From Cinclus cinclus (Eukaryota > Chordata > Aves > Passeriformes > Cinclidae): a DNA stretch of 64,000 nt. Below are positions 14,353 through 27,947 of the stretch, piece by piece. Made by a program: the position numbers and the translations under genes. The notes below the pieces were generated by a model. It did not search any database, was not told the origin of the DNA, and saw only the letters and a list, made by a program, of their open reading frames with translations. The first letter of the stretch is position 1. Every line of letters starts with the position of its first letter. The stretch is from positions 5,810,807 through 5,874,806 of the forward strand of contig NC_085052.1 of the NCBI RefSeq assembly GCF_963662255.1. The letters are read 5' to 3'.

Positions 14353-16242
14353 GGCTGGATTTAATGTCTTTTGCTTCCAGCTGAATAATTTCAGACTCCC
14401 CAGTTGGATGATTACCACATATTCAGACTCTGGGAGCCACTGAGCTGCAGCCCTTTGTGGCAGCTGATTCAGGCTGTTTCCAGCTGTGCTCTCAGGGGTG
14501 ATGGTGGCTAAGAACAGCAGGGCTGTGGCCCTGTTAGATCACTTGGAAGACTCCTGCAGTCTGGTGTAGTGAAAAGCAAGAGAATCTACACGCCTTCTTC
14601 TGCCCCCTCCTTTGCACCAAACACACTCCTCTGCAGAGCCTTCTAGACCTCTCTCTCCTTTTTATGGACGAGGTGTTTGATATTTGATAAGCTGGTGCAT
14701 AGGAATTGCTCACCCAGCTCAGATGTGCCTTTTCCCATGGCAAGGATGTGCAGCTATCCCAACCTTTGCATTGCAGCCTCTCAGAGCTTGGTTCCCCTTT
14801 CATGTTTAACAAATGAGCAAGTGCCTGTGAATGTCTCCTCCAAGCCCAGCTGATATGAAACATGTTTTTCAGCTGGTTGCTGCTCCTGTGCTCTCTTTGC
14901 TCATTGTGCTGCTTCTGAAGCATTTTGGTAGCCTTTGAGCAGTGTGCAATTTCAGTGAGGTAAGTCTGTGTACAGCAGCTAAGCTGTAGACCAGAGAGAA
15001 GCAACTCATGCTGAACGTAGAAAAAGAAAGGAGTAACTTAGTGCAAAAAGCATTTCAAGTGCGTCAAAAATTGCTTTATTATGAATTATAGACTACTTTT
15101 GTTGATAATGGGGCACTATCTACTGTGATTCATCGTAGTCAAGCAGCATTAACTTCAGAGAGAAATGGGACAGAAGGGAAACTGCTCCATTGGTAATGGG
15201 GTGCTTTGTGTGGGCAGGCTCTGTGGCTATACTTAATTATTGTACTCTACTCATTCAGATCTGACCTTCTCAGCCCTTTAGAGGTTGAAGTTATATGCTG
15301 TACATTAAAAAGTGAGTTAAAGAGTGTCTGAGTAATTGAATCAAGCATGTTAATCAGAGAATATAACCCTGAAACATATTGTTTTAAAGAAATTACGTCT
15401 AACAGAGTAGCAAAAAACCCCAGAACTAAAAAAAACCCATTTGATAATTGACAGATAAATTTGTGTTCCAAACCCTTCAATGGATTAATTTTGCTGCTTT
15501 TTAACTACCCTCTCTCAGTGTCACATTTGACAGACCCCAGGGAGATGTATCTCATAGGAATAAATTCAGTCTTTGTGAACCTCTGCCACAGAATATCATA
15601 GTGTATTAGTTGACATCTATTATAGCAGAAAACTCTCTTATTATGACTCATGAACACTGAGAGGCATTAAAGATTATAATTTTTTTTAGGGTATGTGTGT
15701 GTGTGTTCAAATTCAATCAAGTTGATATGCCACAAGGTACCATTTAATTGAAATGGAATTAATCAATAGCCACCTCATTTTAATATTGTCTTGGCAAAAT
15801 CCTTGGCCTGTAGAACTCAAGAACAAGACTCCTCAGCATCGTGGTAAAATGACACCATGCCATCAGCTCTTTTACAAAATTAATGCAGCAAAACAAATGA
15901 CTTATTTCTTCCCCTGTCATTCTTCATGTTTTGAGCTGTTGCCATTTGAACAAACATCTTCCATATTCTGTTTTCATTTATGGAGCAAAGGTATTTCAGA
16001 TATTTGTAATGGGGGGTTGAGACCCCTCCCTAATTATTTCTGTAAGAAATAGTGAGAGCTGTTAGTGTTTTACAGTGCCCAAATCTTACAAATTTTACTT
16101 GGAAATTTAATTTTGCTTCAAGGGAAAAGATGCTATTTTCTTGATGTGGCTGGGAAAATCAAAGATGTGGCCAAGTCTCAAAGTCCTTTTCCTTCAGATG
16201 TGCATTTTTACTTTCAGCTAACTGGTTAATTATGATGCATGA

Positions 16243-16250
16243 TGACGTAA
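16243..16250 (+). promoter_or_regulatory. CRE/ATF-like site TGACGTAA
   Basis: TGACGTAA lies in an AT-rich, repeat-free stretch (GATGCATGATGACGTAAG). CpG is rare in this region, which makes the site slightly more notable, but a single eight-base match can be chance. It is about 12 kb upstream of the receptor. Confidence 0.2.
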
Positions 16251-19200
16251 GATTTGGGCTCATGGAGGGCAGTTCTGGAGCTGGAGTTTATAATTTCTTG
16301 ATAAACAAACAGACAGAACTTCATGTAATGACCTGAGCGAGTATATTAAGAAAACTGGATGGTGACAAATGATCTTGGGAAAACTGAGTTCAGCTTCATT
16401 TATCCACAGGACTTAATTTCAATCATGGAGAGGTCTTGATTGAATGATTTAGACATCCCATGGTCTTTTATCTATGAGCTCCATATAATATTATATTATC
16501 TTATAATTTCCACTCTGCCCCGGGTCAAGTGCAGATTTCTACAGTACTTGGAGAAATAATAGTGGGAAAGATTTGCCTCCAGATTAACCAGAGCTGGTCC
16601 CACATTAGAGATTGTTGTTATATATATGTGAAATTAGGCCTGTAGTACTTTTTCACTTTCACTTTTTAGTATGCTTTAGTTATTTATGACATGTGCCTGA
16701 AATTTTGCAATACCTTTGTAAATAACCAAAGAAATATTTAAAGGTTGCTTTTCCTCATTGAGTAAAAGCAGTCACAACTAAAAGGTTTATTTAGCTTGTT
16801 TACATCTGGATTCTTTTTATCAGTCTTCTGCAAAATTTTCTTTTCATTCTGGCAGTGGGTGCTACATAGTCTACAGGTCCACAAGGTTATAGCTGGGCAT
16901 TCTCTAAACAATAAATCTCGTTTAATGGGAACTTATTATTTTTAAAATATGCTTTTGGAGATAAAAGGAAAATTCTCTGAATGTAAATTTGGCTGTGCTG
17001 AATAGTCATTTAAAAAGAGTGGCTGGAAAGTGACATGTGTACACTTTTTAACTTGTATAACATTGAAAGTCTTAGAAATTTTACCATCATTCACGTTAAC
17101 ACATCAAAGTATTGCTGGTTGAACTCAAATCTCTCTGAAATGCTAATCCACACCCTTCACTGTAGTGAAATGAACATACAGATGGTTCTTCTAATTACTT
17201 GGAGAAAGAAAAGGGGATGATTTCCTTTAATGATTTCCCCTTCTTTTCCTGACTGAAAGCAGTTTCAGCTCTTCCCTCCAGCTAATTTGACGATTAAAAG
17301 ATGCCTTTGTCTTGCTTTCAGCTATTGAGGTTTCATCACAATTTGTTAAAACTTTCTGTCATGAAGCGAGGTGTGAACCCAGGGTTATGTAGGTTTGGTT
17401 CAGAGGTCATGTGAAGGGGAATTCCAGCCTTGAATATTTAAAGCCAGAATGCAGGGGGGGTTATAATTACACCAATGGCAAAGATGGAGTTTTCAGATTA
17501 AAATAGGATCTTGAGTCTGAGATGCAGAAAGTTATTGACTGAGGAATACACCCCAGGTATTCATACCCCAGACTCATGGCAGCTCCATTTTCCCAAGGAT
17601 AGAAATTAAGAGACTTGAAACACATTCCTTTGAGCTGTTGACTTCACTGGAGCTTTGTGGGGGCAACATGCTTCAGGGGAACTAGAGAAAAAATGGTTTA
17701 AGAATAATTTCAAAGCTCTTAATTTTCACTATGTATTAGAACAAAAGTTGAGATTTTGCAAACTCTACCCTGAAAAATGATATCTGCACACTAGGGACAG
17801 GTGGTGTGTGCACTGATCTATTGGTCCACTACCTCTCTTGATTTCTTCTGGCTTGAGATCTGGCTGCAAGGAGCAGCCCTTTCACTCTGTTTTGAAGGCT
17901 GTGACCTGTGGCCTTCCAAAAATCTCTATGTCAAAGGCAGTGTCATCCCCAAACCCCTGAAAGTATTTAACTTCCTTCGACATGGAATCAAAATGTTGTT
18001 GTTTCTTCAGGATTCAGCAGAATGAAAAAAGTTACCATTTGACGGCATGTTTTCCTGAATATTCTGGAAGCTTTCATGAATTTTTCAATTAAATACTCAA
18101 TGGGAATAACAACAGAGAAAGAAAAGCTTAAATAAATTCAGGTACTTCAGTCCTTCTGAGCTTTCAGATATACATCTCATATAATCACCCCCCATCGACA
18201 GTGTTTTCTTTACTGATTTTGAGGTACATCACTTCTCACTAAGCCCTCAAAAGAATGGGGAATAATATTTCAGTGCTCAAAAAGAGTAATTGAGGGGTAA
18301 GTATTCAGTGGGGCTTTTTTTCCTACTTCATTTTCTATTAGACAGAATATTATAGAATAATTTTGCTGACTAAAACGCTAACCAGGCTTATAAGCACTTT
18401 TCCTTGTAGAACAAAAAAAGGAACCATTACTCATATAGAAAAGAGTTTTGGCCTTTTTGAAAGTACAGTATTGTGGGCATCTTCAGAAGAGGCTTTGGAG
18501 TATTTTGTTGCCTAGAGCTGCGTACTTTGTTTTGTTTTTTTTCTGCTCAAATCTGCTTTAGAATGTTGGAAAAGAAACAGGAGAAAGGGAGAATGGTTAA
18601 TTAGAAATTCTTGTCTTCTTGTTCTTTTTGAGTGATGACACCTCACGTAGTAGCAGGGAAAGGTGGTTTGCCTACATAAGATATCAGCAGGACTGGATTC
18701 TGTTGTCAGTTCTACCAGCAATATCTATCCTGCTCCAGGGTAAAAATCACCCAGCCTCAGTTTCATCCTCCCTGGTGTGGAGTGATCTTTGCTTGGTGTC
18801 AGATAGCACTGTTCATTATCGGGTACAAAATGCTGTGAGCTTCTGGGCTTGTTACATTTGCAGTGATAAAGTTGTCTTCTGTTTGGGCAGGTCTTGCCTT
18901 GCTCAAGTGCAAGTCCTTCTGAACACCTGGAGAACAGCTTGGGAAATAGGGTTAAAATAATAAATGAGTCCTTTATAACACATAGCAGCTCACTTCTAAG
19001 GTTTGTTTTTCTTTTTATTATTACTGAAATTAGGACATGGCTCTCATAATTCACTGCTACTGGGAATGAAATATCTGGAACAAGGATTATGTTGCTTAAT
19101 AGGAAAGATTTATTTTGCTGCTGTGATGAAACAAAATATATGTAAACTGATGCAAGATTTGTAAACTCCTGGAGCATACTGGACCTCACTGCTTTGATGA

Positions 19201-20933
19201 GTAAGATTTCACTATAATTCATCATCATCAGAGGGTGGTCACATCCAGCCCTGAAGTGAGTGACCATAGATAACAAACTTAGAAATCTTGCAAAGTAAAA
19301 CAAAATTGTTCTTTAGAATAAAAATACCTGTGGAAAAATAGATACATTATGGGATAGATATTTATAGTAGCAGCTGCATGTCTTCTAATTGATGGGAGTT
19401 CAACCAGTGCATTCAGTTGAAACAAGAGTGTTCATAAAATTTGAGCTAGTCTGTGACTCTTGGTGCTGCTCATATACTTGACAGAGCCCATGGATAAGAA
19501 CAATTCTCCCATCACAAATACTGTCACAAAATAAACAAAACAATTCTATAAGAAAAATGTTAGGGGAAAGCTACTATGGAATTAAATTATGAATCTAAGA
19601 GCAATCAGGTAATGGGAGAATATTCATGGGGAATAATAGGAGTTACAAACAGGAGCTGAGGTACTCCTGCAGATGGATTCCTTCTTGGTAAGACATATTA
19701 AAGAATGGAAGAGTATCCAAAGGAGGGGCTGACAAAGGTGAGACAAAAGGAATCACAGGAAAGTAAATCTGATGGGCTTTGTGGTTTCAGACTTCTTGTG
19801 TTAGATAAAAAGATAGGGGAAGCTGATAGATCTGGAGAGAAACATTTTAAAGCAAATATATTAAAGAAAAAGGGCAGGGGAGAAACTGGACAATGTTGAA
19901 ATCTGCAGCAAAATTCACATTGATTTTCACAGGAAGTGAATCTTCAGTCAGTAATATTGCCATTTTTAACCAGCTACACATATCAGAAAATCATGAAAGA
20001 ATGAACAGTACAAGTGGTGTTTGTTGAAGGGGGGGGGGTCATAGAAACAGTGTCATCACAAAGTGATCATAAAGTGATCATTCATCTTCTATATTCCTTT
20101 AATTTCTTCCTTTTTTAAATTTTTTTTTTTGGACTGATTTTATACATCTGACAGTAGATGCCTTTAATGGCTGCTGTGAGCAGAGAAAAATAAACAACCA
20201 AATTCTACTGTGGAAGAGAAATGCAGACAAAAAAGAGAATAAACCTAAGTGTTGAAGAATAGATAGAAGGAATCAACACAGAGTGAGTGAATAGTCCTGA
20301 GAGCAAATATACATCTGTATACTTTGAGGGGATATGATCATAAACCAGCCTGCATGTGAAGATGATATAAAAAGTTTTACTTTATTGTTTAAAATGTCCC
20401 TTCCTTATTATTAATGCAACTGTACTGAAAGCTTCATTGGAAGTTCTGTTTTGTTTTATTCTGATGATGTAGGTTATAAAAGTCCAGTCTCTCTTTTCCT
20501 CTTTCTTTTCTTTTTTTTTTCCTTCAAACAGGAATTTGCATGAGAGAGCAGAACAACTCGAATCTAAGTGGTGTTCTTATCTCTACACAATGTTATTATG
20601 CAAACTATAATCAAACTAGATGATAGTCCTCCAGACAAACCTTTAGTATTAAGAGCTTTTAAAGCTCCCAGGCAGATTGTTGTTAGTGGGATAGTTAATT
20701 AAACAGAAGTTGGATTTTATTACTTTATATAAACAACTAAGGGCAGCTGGAATGATGTTGGTCCTCTGGGTTTTTTTTCCTTTCTGTTTGACAAATATTA
20801 ATTGAACTCATTGTTCCGTGAAATCAGCAAGTTTGCTTATGGCAACATAGTTGCTTAAGAACATCAGGTAGCTGTTGATCTCTTCTGTCCTTTACCCATC
20901 ACCAGGGTAAATGGGAAATTCGGGATAGTGCAG

Positions 20934-21517
20934 TGTGCTGGGTTTTGCTGAGATAGAGTCGATTTTCTTCACAGTAGCTGACATGGGGCTGTGTGTTGGA
21001 TTTGAGTTGAAAATAGTGTTGATAAAATGAGAGGGTTTTGTTGACAGAGGGGGTTTTTTTGACAGGGTCAAAGCCTTTTCTGCTCCTCACCCCACCCCAC
21101 CAGTCAGGGGGCTTGGGGTTCACAAGGAATTGGGGGCATACATCTGGAACATCTGACCCCAGCTGTCCACAGAGTGTTCTCTATTACATGGTGGCATGCT
21201 CAGCATATAAAGCTGGGGAAAGAAGGAAGGGGGGATGTTTGAAGTGATGGCATTGGTCTTCCCAGGTGGTCACTGAATGTGATGGAGACCAGCTTTCCTG
21301 TGGAAGACTGAACACCTGCCTGCCCATGGCAAAGCAGTGAGTGATTTCCTTGTTCTGCTTTGTTTGTGCACGCAGCTTTCACTTTAGTTATTAAACTGTC
21401 ATTGTCTCAACCCACGAGTTTTCTCATCTTTTACTGTTCTGGTTCTCCTGCTATCCCATCAGGTGGAAGTGAGCCAGTGGCTGTACGGGGCTCAGGTACT
21501 GTGGATAAACCACGACA
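20934..21517 (+). mobile_element. Solo LTR of an ERVL-type endogenous retrovirus
   Basis: The 584-base block begins TGTGCTGG and ends CCACGACA, the TG...CA limits of a long terminal repeat. It resembles a widespread bird ERVL LTR. It carries a TATAAA box at 21206-21211 and an ATTAAA signal at 21390-21395 in the same orientation. The flanking five bases are TGCAG on the left and TTCAG on the right, a target-site duplication with one mismatch. No primer-binding site, internal region or second LTR follows, so it is a solo LTR left by recombination. No viral gene is present. Confidence 0.85.
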
Positions 21518-22300
21518 TTCAGGAAGCAGGAAATACTTTTCCCCTTCTTTAGTTCTTGGGGAGACATCCCCACCGGGGGCAGAGTTCAGTACAACTTCTG
21601 GTCTGACATTTTTTCATGGATTCCACATAGAGGATTTCGGTGGGACAAGTACACTTCGTAGTTGGTGGGAGAATCCCCAGCTACAGAGGTGGCTGTGAGA
21701 GCCGTGCCCTTGCCTTCCAGGGGCGCTCTGGGCTGTCCTGCCTTGTCACACGGAGAGGGACACAAGCCCACCGTGGGGTGAAGCTGCGGTTCTGCGCTTG
21801 CCTGGCGGGGCTGTCCGTGGTGCTCAGGGCAGCGCTGTCCGTGGTTCTGGAGGTGCCGCTGTCCGTGGTTCTGGCGGTGTCGCTGTCCGTGGTGCTGCAG
21901 GCTCCGGGAAACCTCCTGGAAGGTGTTCGAACCCCTCTCCGTTCACACCCAGGCACTGTTTCTCCGCGGTGCTGCAGAGCAGTGACATGAGCAGGGCAGC
22001 AATTTGTCCCGTCAAGCCTCAGCTGTTGGGTTTTCTTGGCAGTCCTCTGCTGCCCCAGGCTAACCTGCCTGCAGGACCCTGGGGCTGTGCCCCTGATTCC
22101 CGGCTGTTCGGAGCTGCAGGGAACAGACAGAACACGAAATTTCTCCAGGGCTCAGCAACTAATATGTAGATGTTTGTGGCAGCCAATTCCCACAGTCTGC
22201 TCTGGCCTGGGGCACCTATTTGTATTGCACTCTGCATCCCTTCAGGACCTGTGAGCACAGGAGAAATGCCAGTTTTTCTGGAGCGGTAGGAATTGTTGGA
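21518..22300. other. GC- and CpG-rich stretch after the solo LTR, no gene
   Basis: Base composition rises sharply compared with the flanks, and several overlapping open frames of 60-123 codons exist in both strands. They reflect the lack of AT-rich stop codons and the 24-base repeat at 21811-21906. No protein family is recognised. Confidence 0.5.
21811..21906 (+). repeat. 24-bp minisatellite, four tandem units
   Basis: Units start at 21811, 21835, 21859 and 21883. Each begins with the identical 11 bases CTGTCCGTGGT and ends in CG, with variation in the second half. Because the period is a multiple of three, an open frame through it repeats LSVVL every eight residues. I treat this as a consequence of the repeat, not as a protein. 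Confidence 0.95.
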
Positions 22301-25300
22301 TTTGGCTGGTATGCAAATCTACCTGCTTACTTTTCCATTTTTATCCTTCCTTGTAACAACCTTTAGACCAGAGACATTAAGATACCTTTTCCCAGGTGAG
22401 TTCTGACTAGCCATAAAAACAAATAAATGCATTTTACCATGATGCATCAGCAGTATTGCCTAAAATTACAGTTATAGATGAAGAAGAAAACTTCTAGCTC
22501 TGGTATTCCCGAAGATTTTGCCCAAGGGATATGTCTGTCTGTTTGTATGTCTGTCTGTCTGTTTGTTTGTTTGTTTCCTGGACCTGTCCATGTGAATGTT
22601 GAAGACAGCAGCTGTCTCTTCTTGTAACATGATTAGGGTCCATTTCGGTTGTGGTTTTACAGAAGAATCTGTAGTAAAAATCTGAAATTCTATTGCTGTC
22701 TGTCCAGTCAACTCAGAGCTTGTCAGACTTGTTGGCCAGACCCTACTTTTCAGCAAAATTCTACTTTAACATGCTAAAGCAACATATTAAATACAAATGC
22801 CTCTTTAGTCATCTTCATGTTCAAACTATGTCTCCTGTGCTTACTTAGAAATTAAAAAAAATACCAAACAGCACACACAGAGAGAAACCAAAAAAATCCC
22901 ACGTGACTGCACACTAAAGCACAACATTAAAAAAAAATAAAAAACCAGCTTCTTCTTGGTCATTAATTTCTGCATGGGTTTGGCTGAGAAAGAAAATATT
23001 AAGGGGTTGGGGGTGTGGGGGAATCAGGGCTGTTTGTATCAAGTCTCTTGGCAGCAATTTTGCAGAAAGGCAGATCAGAGAAAGAAGAATCAGTGATTGC
23101 ACTGACTGGAGCGCCCTGTGGCTGAAATGATTTTACAGAGTGACTGTGCTGACCCTGTCTTTCTCCCTGCTTTGTAAATCAGCTGCCCTGAGCAGGTGCT
23201 GAGACAGGGAAAGTTTATCTGGCATATATTTATGTGTTCTAGTAGATCTTGACAGGCACTACTGCAACAATCTCTCCATTGAAAGATGACAAAGAATACT
23301 GGAAACATATTAAGACTTAGTGTGAACTGTGCCCATGTGTGTGGGTGTGCAGGTATCTAAATTTTAATTCTATCTTTTGAATCCTATCTTCATATTATCA
23401 ATGAGAATACTGCTGAAAAAGGTGATAGTTATTTCCTAGTAGGAGTGAGTACAGTGTGAAGCCTGTGTTGATGAAGGATGGAAAGGAACCTCCTGGAACC
23501 CATGCCCCATGCAATAAATCAGTCCACATGGATGTTTTTATCCCCCATAATACACTGGTTGTTCAATAGGCAAACAGTTACAAGGGGAAATTTATTGCCC
23601 ACCAACCTAGACGTGTTCTACTTTCTATCCTAAATTTTCCCCAAGTGAATTTGTTCTTTCATTATCATTGTTCCTTTCTATAAATATATGTTTCCCTGCC
23701 CTGGAGTTTACCATCCTCTCCAGTGCTTTTAAAGAATACAGTGCAATTCTGCTCTGGTGAATAGACATTTATAGCAAGAAAATTGTCCAGAGATTGTAAG
23801 AAAGTAGAGACAAATTCAGCCTGAGAACGCTTACAGAGCAGTAGATTTTCTTTTGTTTGCATTTCAAATACACTGCCTGCTCCTTTCTACAGACCCACAA
23901 CCCAATTTGCTTTGTCCTAAACCACAGTGAAAATTCTTATTATGGTGACCTTGATTTTGACTTTTATGAGAAGTTTTCCTCCTATTCTCCCTCAGATTTT
24001 CAAAGTTTCCCTGCTTAATTGTGCAGTTGTCTGCCATGTCACCTATGATTCCAAACTTCGTGTTTGTACCAAATTTACTTGGTGCAGTCTTGCTTTGTGT
24101 GCTAACATGGGAAAAAGAAAAGACCTACCAAGGCTGGTCAATCCTCAGAAAGCTTCTTCAGTACCATGAATAGTGGCTGTCTTCTGGTCCAATTTCTTCA
24201 CAGATGCTGCTGTTCTTTGTCTGCTTCACAGTTCTTAGGATATTTCTTCTGATATACATGATGGTTTCTCATAAGCTACGCAAACCCAAATTGAGAACTG
24301 TTGCATATTCTGTGTTGAGAAAATAATTTTAACAACTTAGACTGAAAATTAATTTCACAAAATCTTCTTTTGGTATCCTATTCCATCTAATCTCTCTCTT
24401 GAGTGCTTTCTTCTGTCTCTAAATCTAGTCTAAAACCTATTATAAAACTGCTATAAGACTACAGTACCTCCACTTTATGTGTTATTTTTCATCTATGGTG
24501 AATTATTTTAATCTGAATCCTGTGTTTATCAAAGTTTGATGCCTTGAATTTGAGAAAAGCAGCAGCAGCAAGCAAAAAAACTCCTAGCCAACAAAAAAAA
24601 CTCTCAAAACAACAAATGAAACCTCCCTCCCCTTAGGTGTAAATATGGTTCTTAGAGTTTAGGGACTGTGATGTCTCATTCCACAGCAGGGACAGACAGG
24701 ATGCATTTATATGCTTAAATGGAGGAAGGGCAAGCTGCCTGGAGTTGAAATTGTTGTGTGAAATAAAATCTTGTTCCCTGGATGGCCAAAAGAAAAATTT
24801 GGTAAAGGAACCCCCTGACAGCCTGACATAATTCAAAATATGCAAATCATCTGTTTTTATTATAGGCTCTGCAAAACTGACCTGATCTGTCCTGCACAGA
24901 ACATTCCTAAAGGAATGTGAAAGAATTTTTAAAGTAGCTCTGTGATGCAAAGAAAAGCTGTGGTTTATGCGGGGAAAAAAAAAAAAAAAGATAAATAGAC
25001 AGGAACATGGAAAACATGGAAAACTAACAGCTGAAACCATGAGACTTGAATGACAGAAGTGTTTTAGTCTGTAAAGCCTAAAAGTGACTGCTAATATTTG
25101 TGCTCAGAGTTTCTGTCCAGGCTGGACATAAGAGATTATGAAAGCTCAGCTGTGAAACATTTCTGTGAAGTGTTGGTCTGGCTCTAAATATAACATTCTC
25201 TGTTGGCTCAAGGAAGACCAGGGTTTCAACCAGACACTCATCATCATTCCTGTGTGTGACACCCTTATACACCCGGAATGTCAAAATAGTTCTAATATGA

Positions 25301-27694
25301 CAGTAATGCAGTTTCTGTGGCCTTTTCTCTTTTAATGAGGAAATTCTGCATGTGAAAAGGACTTATAGTCTGTTCAGGAAGGACTCTGCCAGATAGCCTT
25401 GGAAATTCTAAACAAAATTAATATTTGCAGTTTTAGAAAAAGAAAAGATTATTACCTTGGGATAAATTGCTCAAATATTTTTCTATTCAACACCCTATTA
25501 AATATTATCTTTACAGACCTTGGCTGTGGCATACAGCTGAACTGAAGACATTTTGTGCCTGAAGCCAAAACAAACAGAAAATCACTATGAGAAATAGGTG
25601 GGAGCCTTTGAACAGAAGGTGTATCGGTTACTGGTTTCAGAGGTGAAGAAAATAAATTTAAAGGCAAGGGAAAATGCAGCATGATTGCCTGGTACAGCTT
25701 GAAATAAAAAAATATGTAAAGTTTGTTTTGTGACTTGAGCATTAAGGTGACCTTGAAGGCTTCTTGAGAGGATACTGTGTTTGATTTTTCTCACATGGTG
25801 AACAATAAACCTTTTTCTCCTAGGAATACAATGAGGATATTTATGGGATCTACTCTGCAGCTCTTGGGAAGGATGCAAAAAATTCACTTAGGTAAAAATG
25901 AAATTTTCAATTATTTTCTTTGCAATGATATTATTGTGAGGCTTCTTTCCTCGCACAAGCCTTGCCATTCCAGTAGGATGTGGGCAATATGAAGGCCTAT
26001 TACACATAACCCCCTTAATTTTTCTGTGTTTCGGTTTCTACAAGAGGCCACGTACAAAGTCTACTGCAATCCTACTTTAAACCAGGCCATATTTTTCTCC
26101 CACATTAAATGGAGCAATTGAATTTATGGGTTTTAGGAATTCTGCAGCATGCTGCTTATCACCAAGCACTGTGGTTGCACTGGGTGGTGACAGCAGTAGG
26201 AGTTTCCTATTTCCTTGCCTCTTTGCAACCTTTACCCTCAGGTCCCTCTCCTATTCTTGATTTGGGTATGTAGAGACAAACAGATACTGTATTCCCCTGG
26301 GTCCCATACAGCTCAGAGAGGCGAGATTGGACTCTGAAGTGGGCTATAACATCACATTTTTAGTCTGTGTCATAGCTAGGTGACCGTAGCCATGAAGTGA
26401 AGGATGACACTCCTGAGCAATGGGGCTACATGCTCGTTCTACCTTCAGGCTGGAATTACAGCCCTATTCCAGTCCATGGCATAATCTAACCATGCGTGCA
26501 GCAGCACAGAGCCAGCACTTGCCATGTTTGAATTTCCTGTCCTTCACAAGCAGAATGTCTCTGAACAGAACCAGGTCTACACAAGATTAACTTCTGTTTC
26601 AGGATTAGGGAAAAGAGTAGGACAAAAATGAAGTCTATTTAAACTTCTGATTTATGTCAAATGACCTCAAATCAAAAGTATATGGTTCTGTCCATAGCCG
26701 CCTAGAAAATAATAGGTTAATATTTCCTTAGTCTAACTGACTAAGACATAAACCATCATTTAAAATAGTGTTTAAATCCCCTGAGTGCCTTGCAGAACAT
26801 AAACATATTCTCTGCTCTGAAGCATACATTTTTTTTTGTTTGTTTGTTTCTCTATCTGGTACAAATGGAGTGGATTTTCACCGTTTTTCACCAGATGAGG
26901 TCCTGGCCCTGGGTTGAAGTGGAGAAGAGTTAAGGAAGAGTTAGAACAGTAGATAAGAGCTGGACGGGGATGTCTAATTAAATATTCTGTAAGCATCCTG
27001 ATTTTATTTTCTTTTTGACTCCTGAACCAAGCAAAACAACTATAGATTGTTTTACAGACCAGTTAGCATTTTTTGTCTGATATAGAAAAGATTAACAAAT
27101 CTAATTCAGAAATGAAGAAACACGCCAAACATTTTTGGGTAGTTGCAATAGTAGCAGTTTGCTGTAGTTTCTCTGCAGGCAAACCCTTACATTGAACCTA
27201 TTTGGATGCTAATATTTCCTTTGAGATGCTCACACGTTTGTTTACTTTTGAAGATGTGTAAATCCTACTGCAAATAGTCATAGTGGGTGAGCAAACACTG
27301 TAGCACCAGTGGAAAATAAATTTAAGTAAAATAAGATCCTTTGTGCTACAAGCTAAATGCACATTTCTAATCCTAACTTCATTCACAGGTACAAAGCTGA
27401 GACCCTCTAGTGGCATAAACATTTATTTGTCTTCAGCATGTGATTAAAATTCTATTTTACAGTTACATTAGAGCAACAAAATTACAGGTAGTATTTTTGG
27501 ACACTCTGGGGGCTCTGGCAAAGCGAATCTAGGATTAGATACTGTGCAGGCTCATGTTAACGAAAGTAAATTGATTTTTAGCGGTGAAGGGCAATTATAG
27601 ATGTACTGGAAGGAGAGGGGAATTTTTGAAAGGATATTCTAGAACTAATTACTATCAGTAGAAGACACAAAGAGCAACGTAATACCCAGGGCAG
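22301..27694. other. Non-coding DNA upstream of the receptor gene
   Basis: Apart from the GTCT/GTTT repeat, short A and T tracts (24974-24990, 26828-26837) and an octamer ATGCAAAT at about 22311, nothing specific is seen. Distal regulatory elements for the receptor could lie here. Confidence 0.55.
22533..22576. repeat. (GTCT)n/(GTTT)n tetranucleotide repeat
   Basis: Alternating GTCT and GTTT units, with one GTAT, run for about 44 bases. Confidence 0.93.
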
Positions 27695-27710
27695 CCAATG
27701 GGGATAAAAG
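27695..27710 (+). promoter_or_regulatory. CCAAT box and TATA-like element upstream of the PRLHR-like gene
   Basis: CCAAT lies at 27695-27699 and GATAAAAG at 27703-27710, about 540 bases before the start codon; TATATA follows shortly after. The orientation fits transcription of the receptor. The CCAAT to TATA distance is shorter than usual, so the site could be chance in AT-rich DNA. A transcription start near 27735-27745 would be expected if it is real. Confidence 0.3.
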
Positions 27711-27807
27711 CTTATATACAAATCTGTCATGACCTAGTAGTGAAGTCTGTTTAAAAACAGTGATCTCCACTTAGCTTGTAAATGCGCATCACCCTCTTGC
27801 TCACTCA

Positions 27808-27811
<4 letters not shown>

Positions 27812-27845
<34 letters not shown>

Positions 27846-27865
27846 ACACACACACACACACACAC
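27812..27865. repeat. Compound microsatellite (CT)n-(CA)n
   Basis: An uninterrupted CT run at about 27812-27842 is joined by a single G to an AC/CA run ending at 27865. It lies about 380 bases before the receptor start codon, inside the likely promoter or 5' UTR. Length is likely to vary between individuals. Confidence 0.95.
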
Positions 27866-27947
27866 GCTCCTGGATTTGCAGAAGACAGACATCTAGGGCA
27901 CTGCTTGGCATCCACAGGAAGATCATATGGGATTAAAACCCCCAGCA

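Larger units (their letters stand above)
10941..20933. other. Non-coding DNA, no gene recognised
   Basis: Long AT-rich stretch between the CR1 fragment and the solo LTR. It holds only homopolymers (12773, 14329), a pyrimidine-rich tract near 20488-20527 and a run of G near 20030. The 192-codon frame at 18725-19303 (-) has no family features. Confidence 0.6.

Noticed and set aside
14534..15004. 156-codon open frame on the - strand
   Set aside because: Composition is irregular and no family features are seen.
18725..19303. 192-codon open frame on the - strand, the longest after the receptor
   Set aside because: No domain or conserved motif is visible. Without homology or transcript support it is best treated as chance.
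21640..22169. Overlapping 116- and 123-codon frames with LSVVL or AVRG repeats
   Set aside because: They arise from the 24-bp minisatellite, whose period keeps every frame open. No start context or homology supports a gene.
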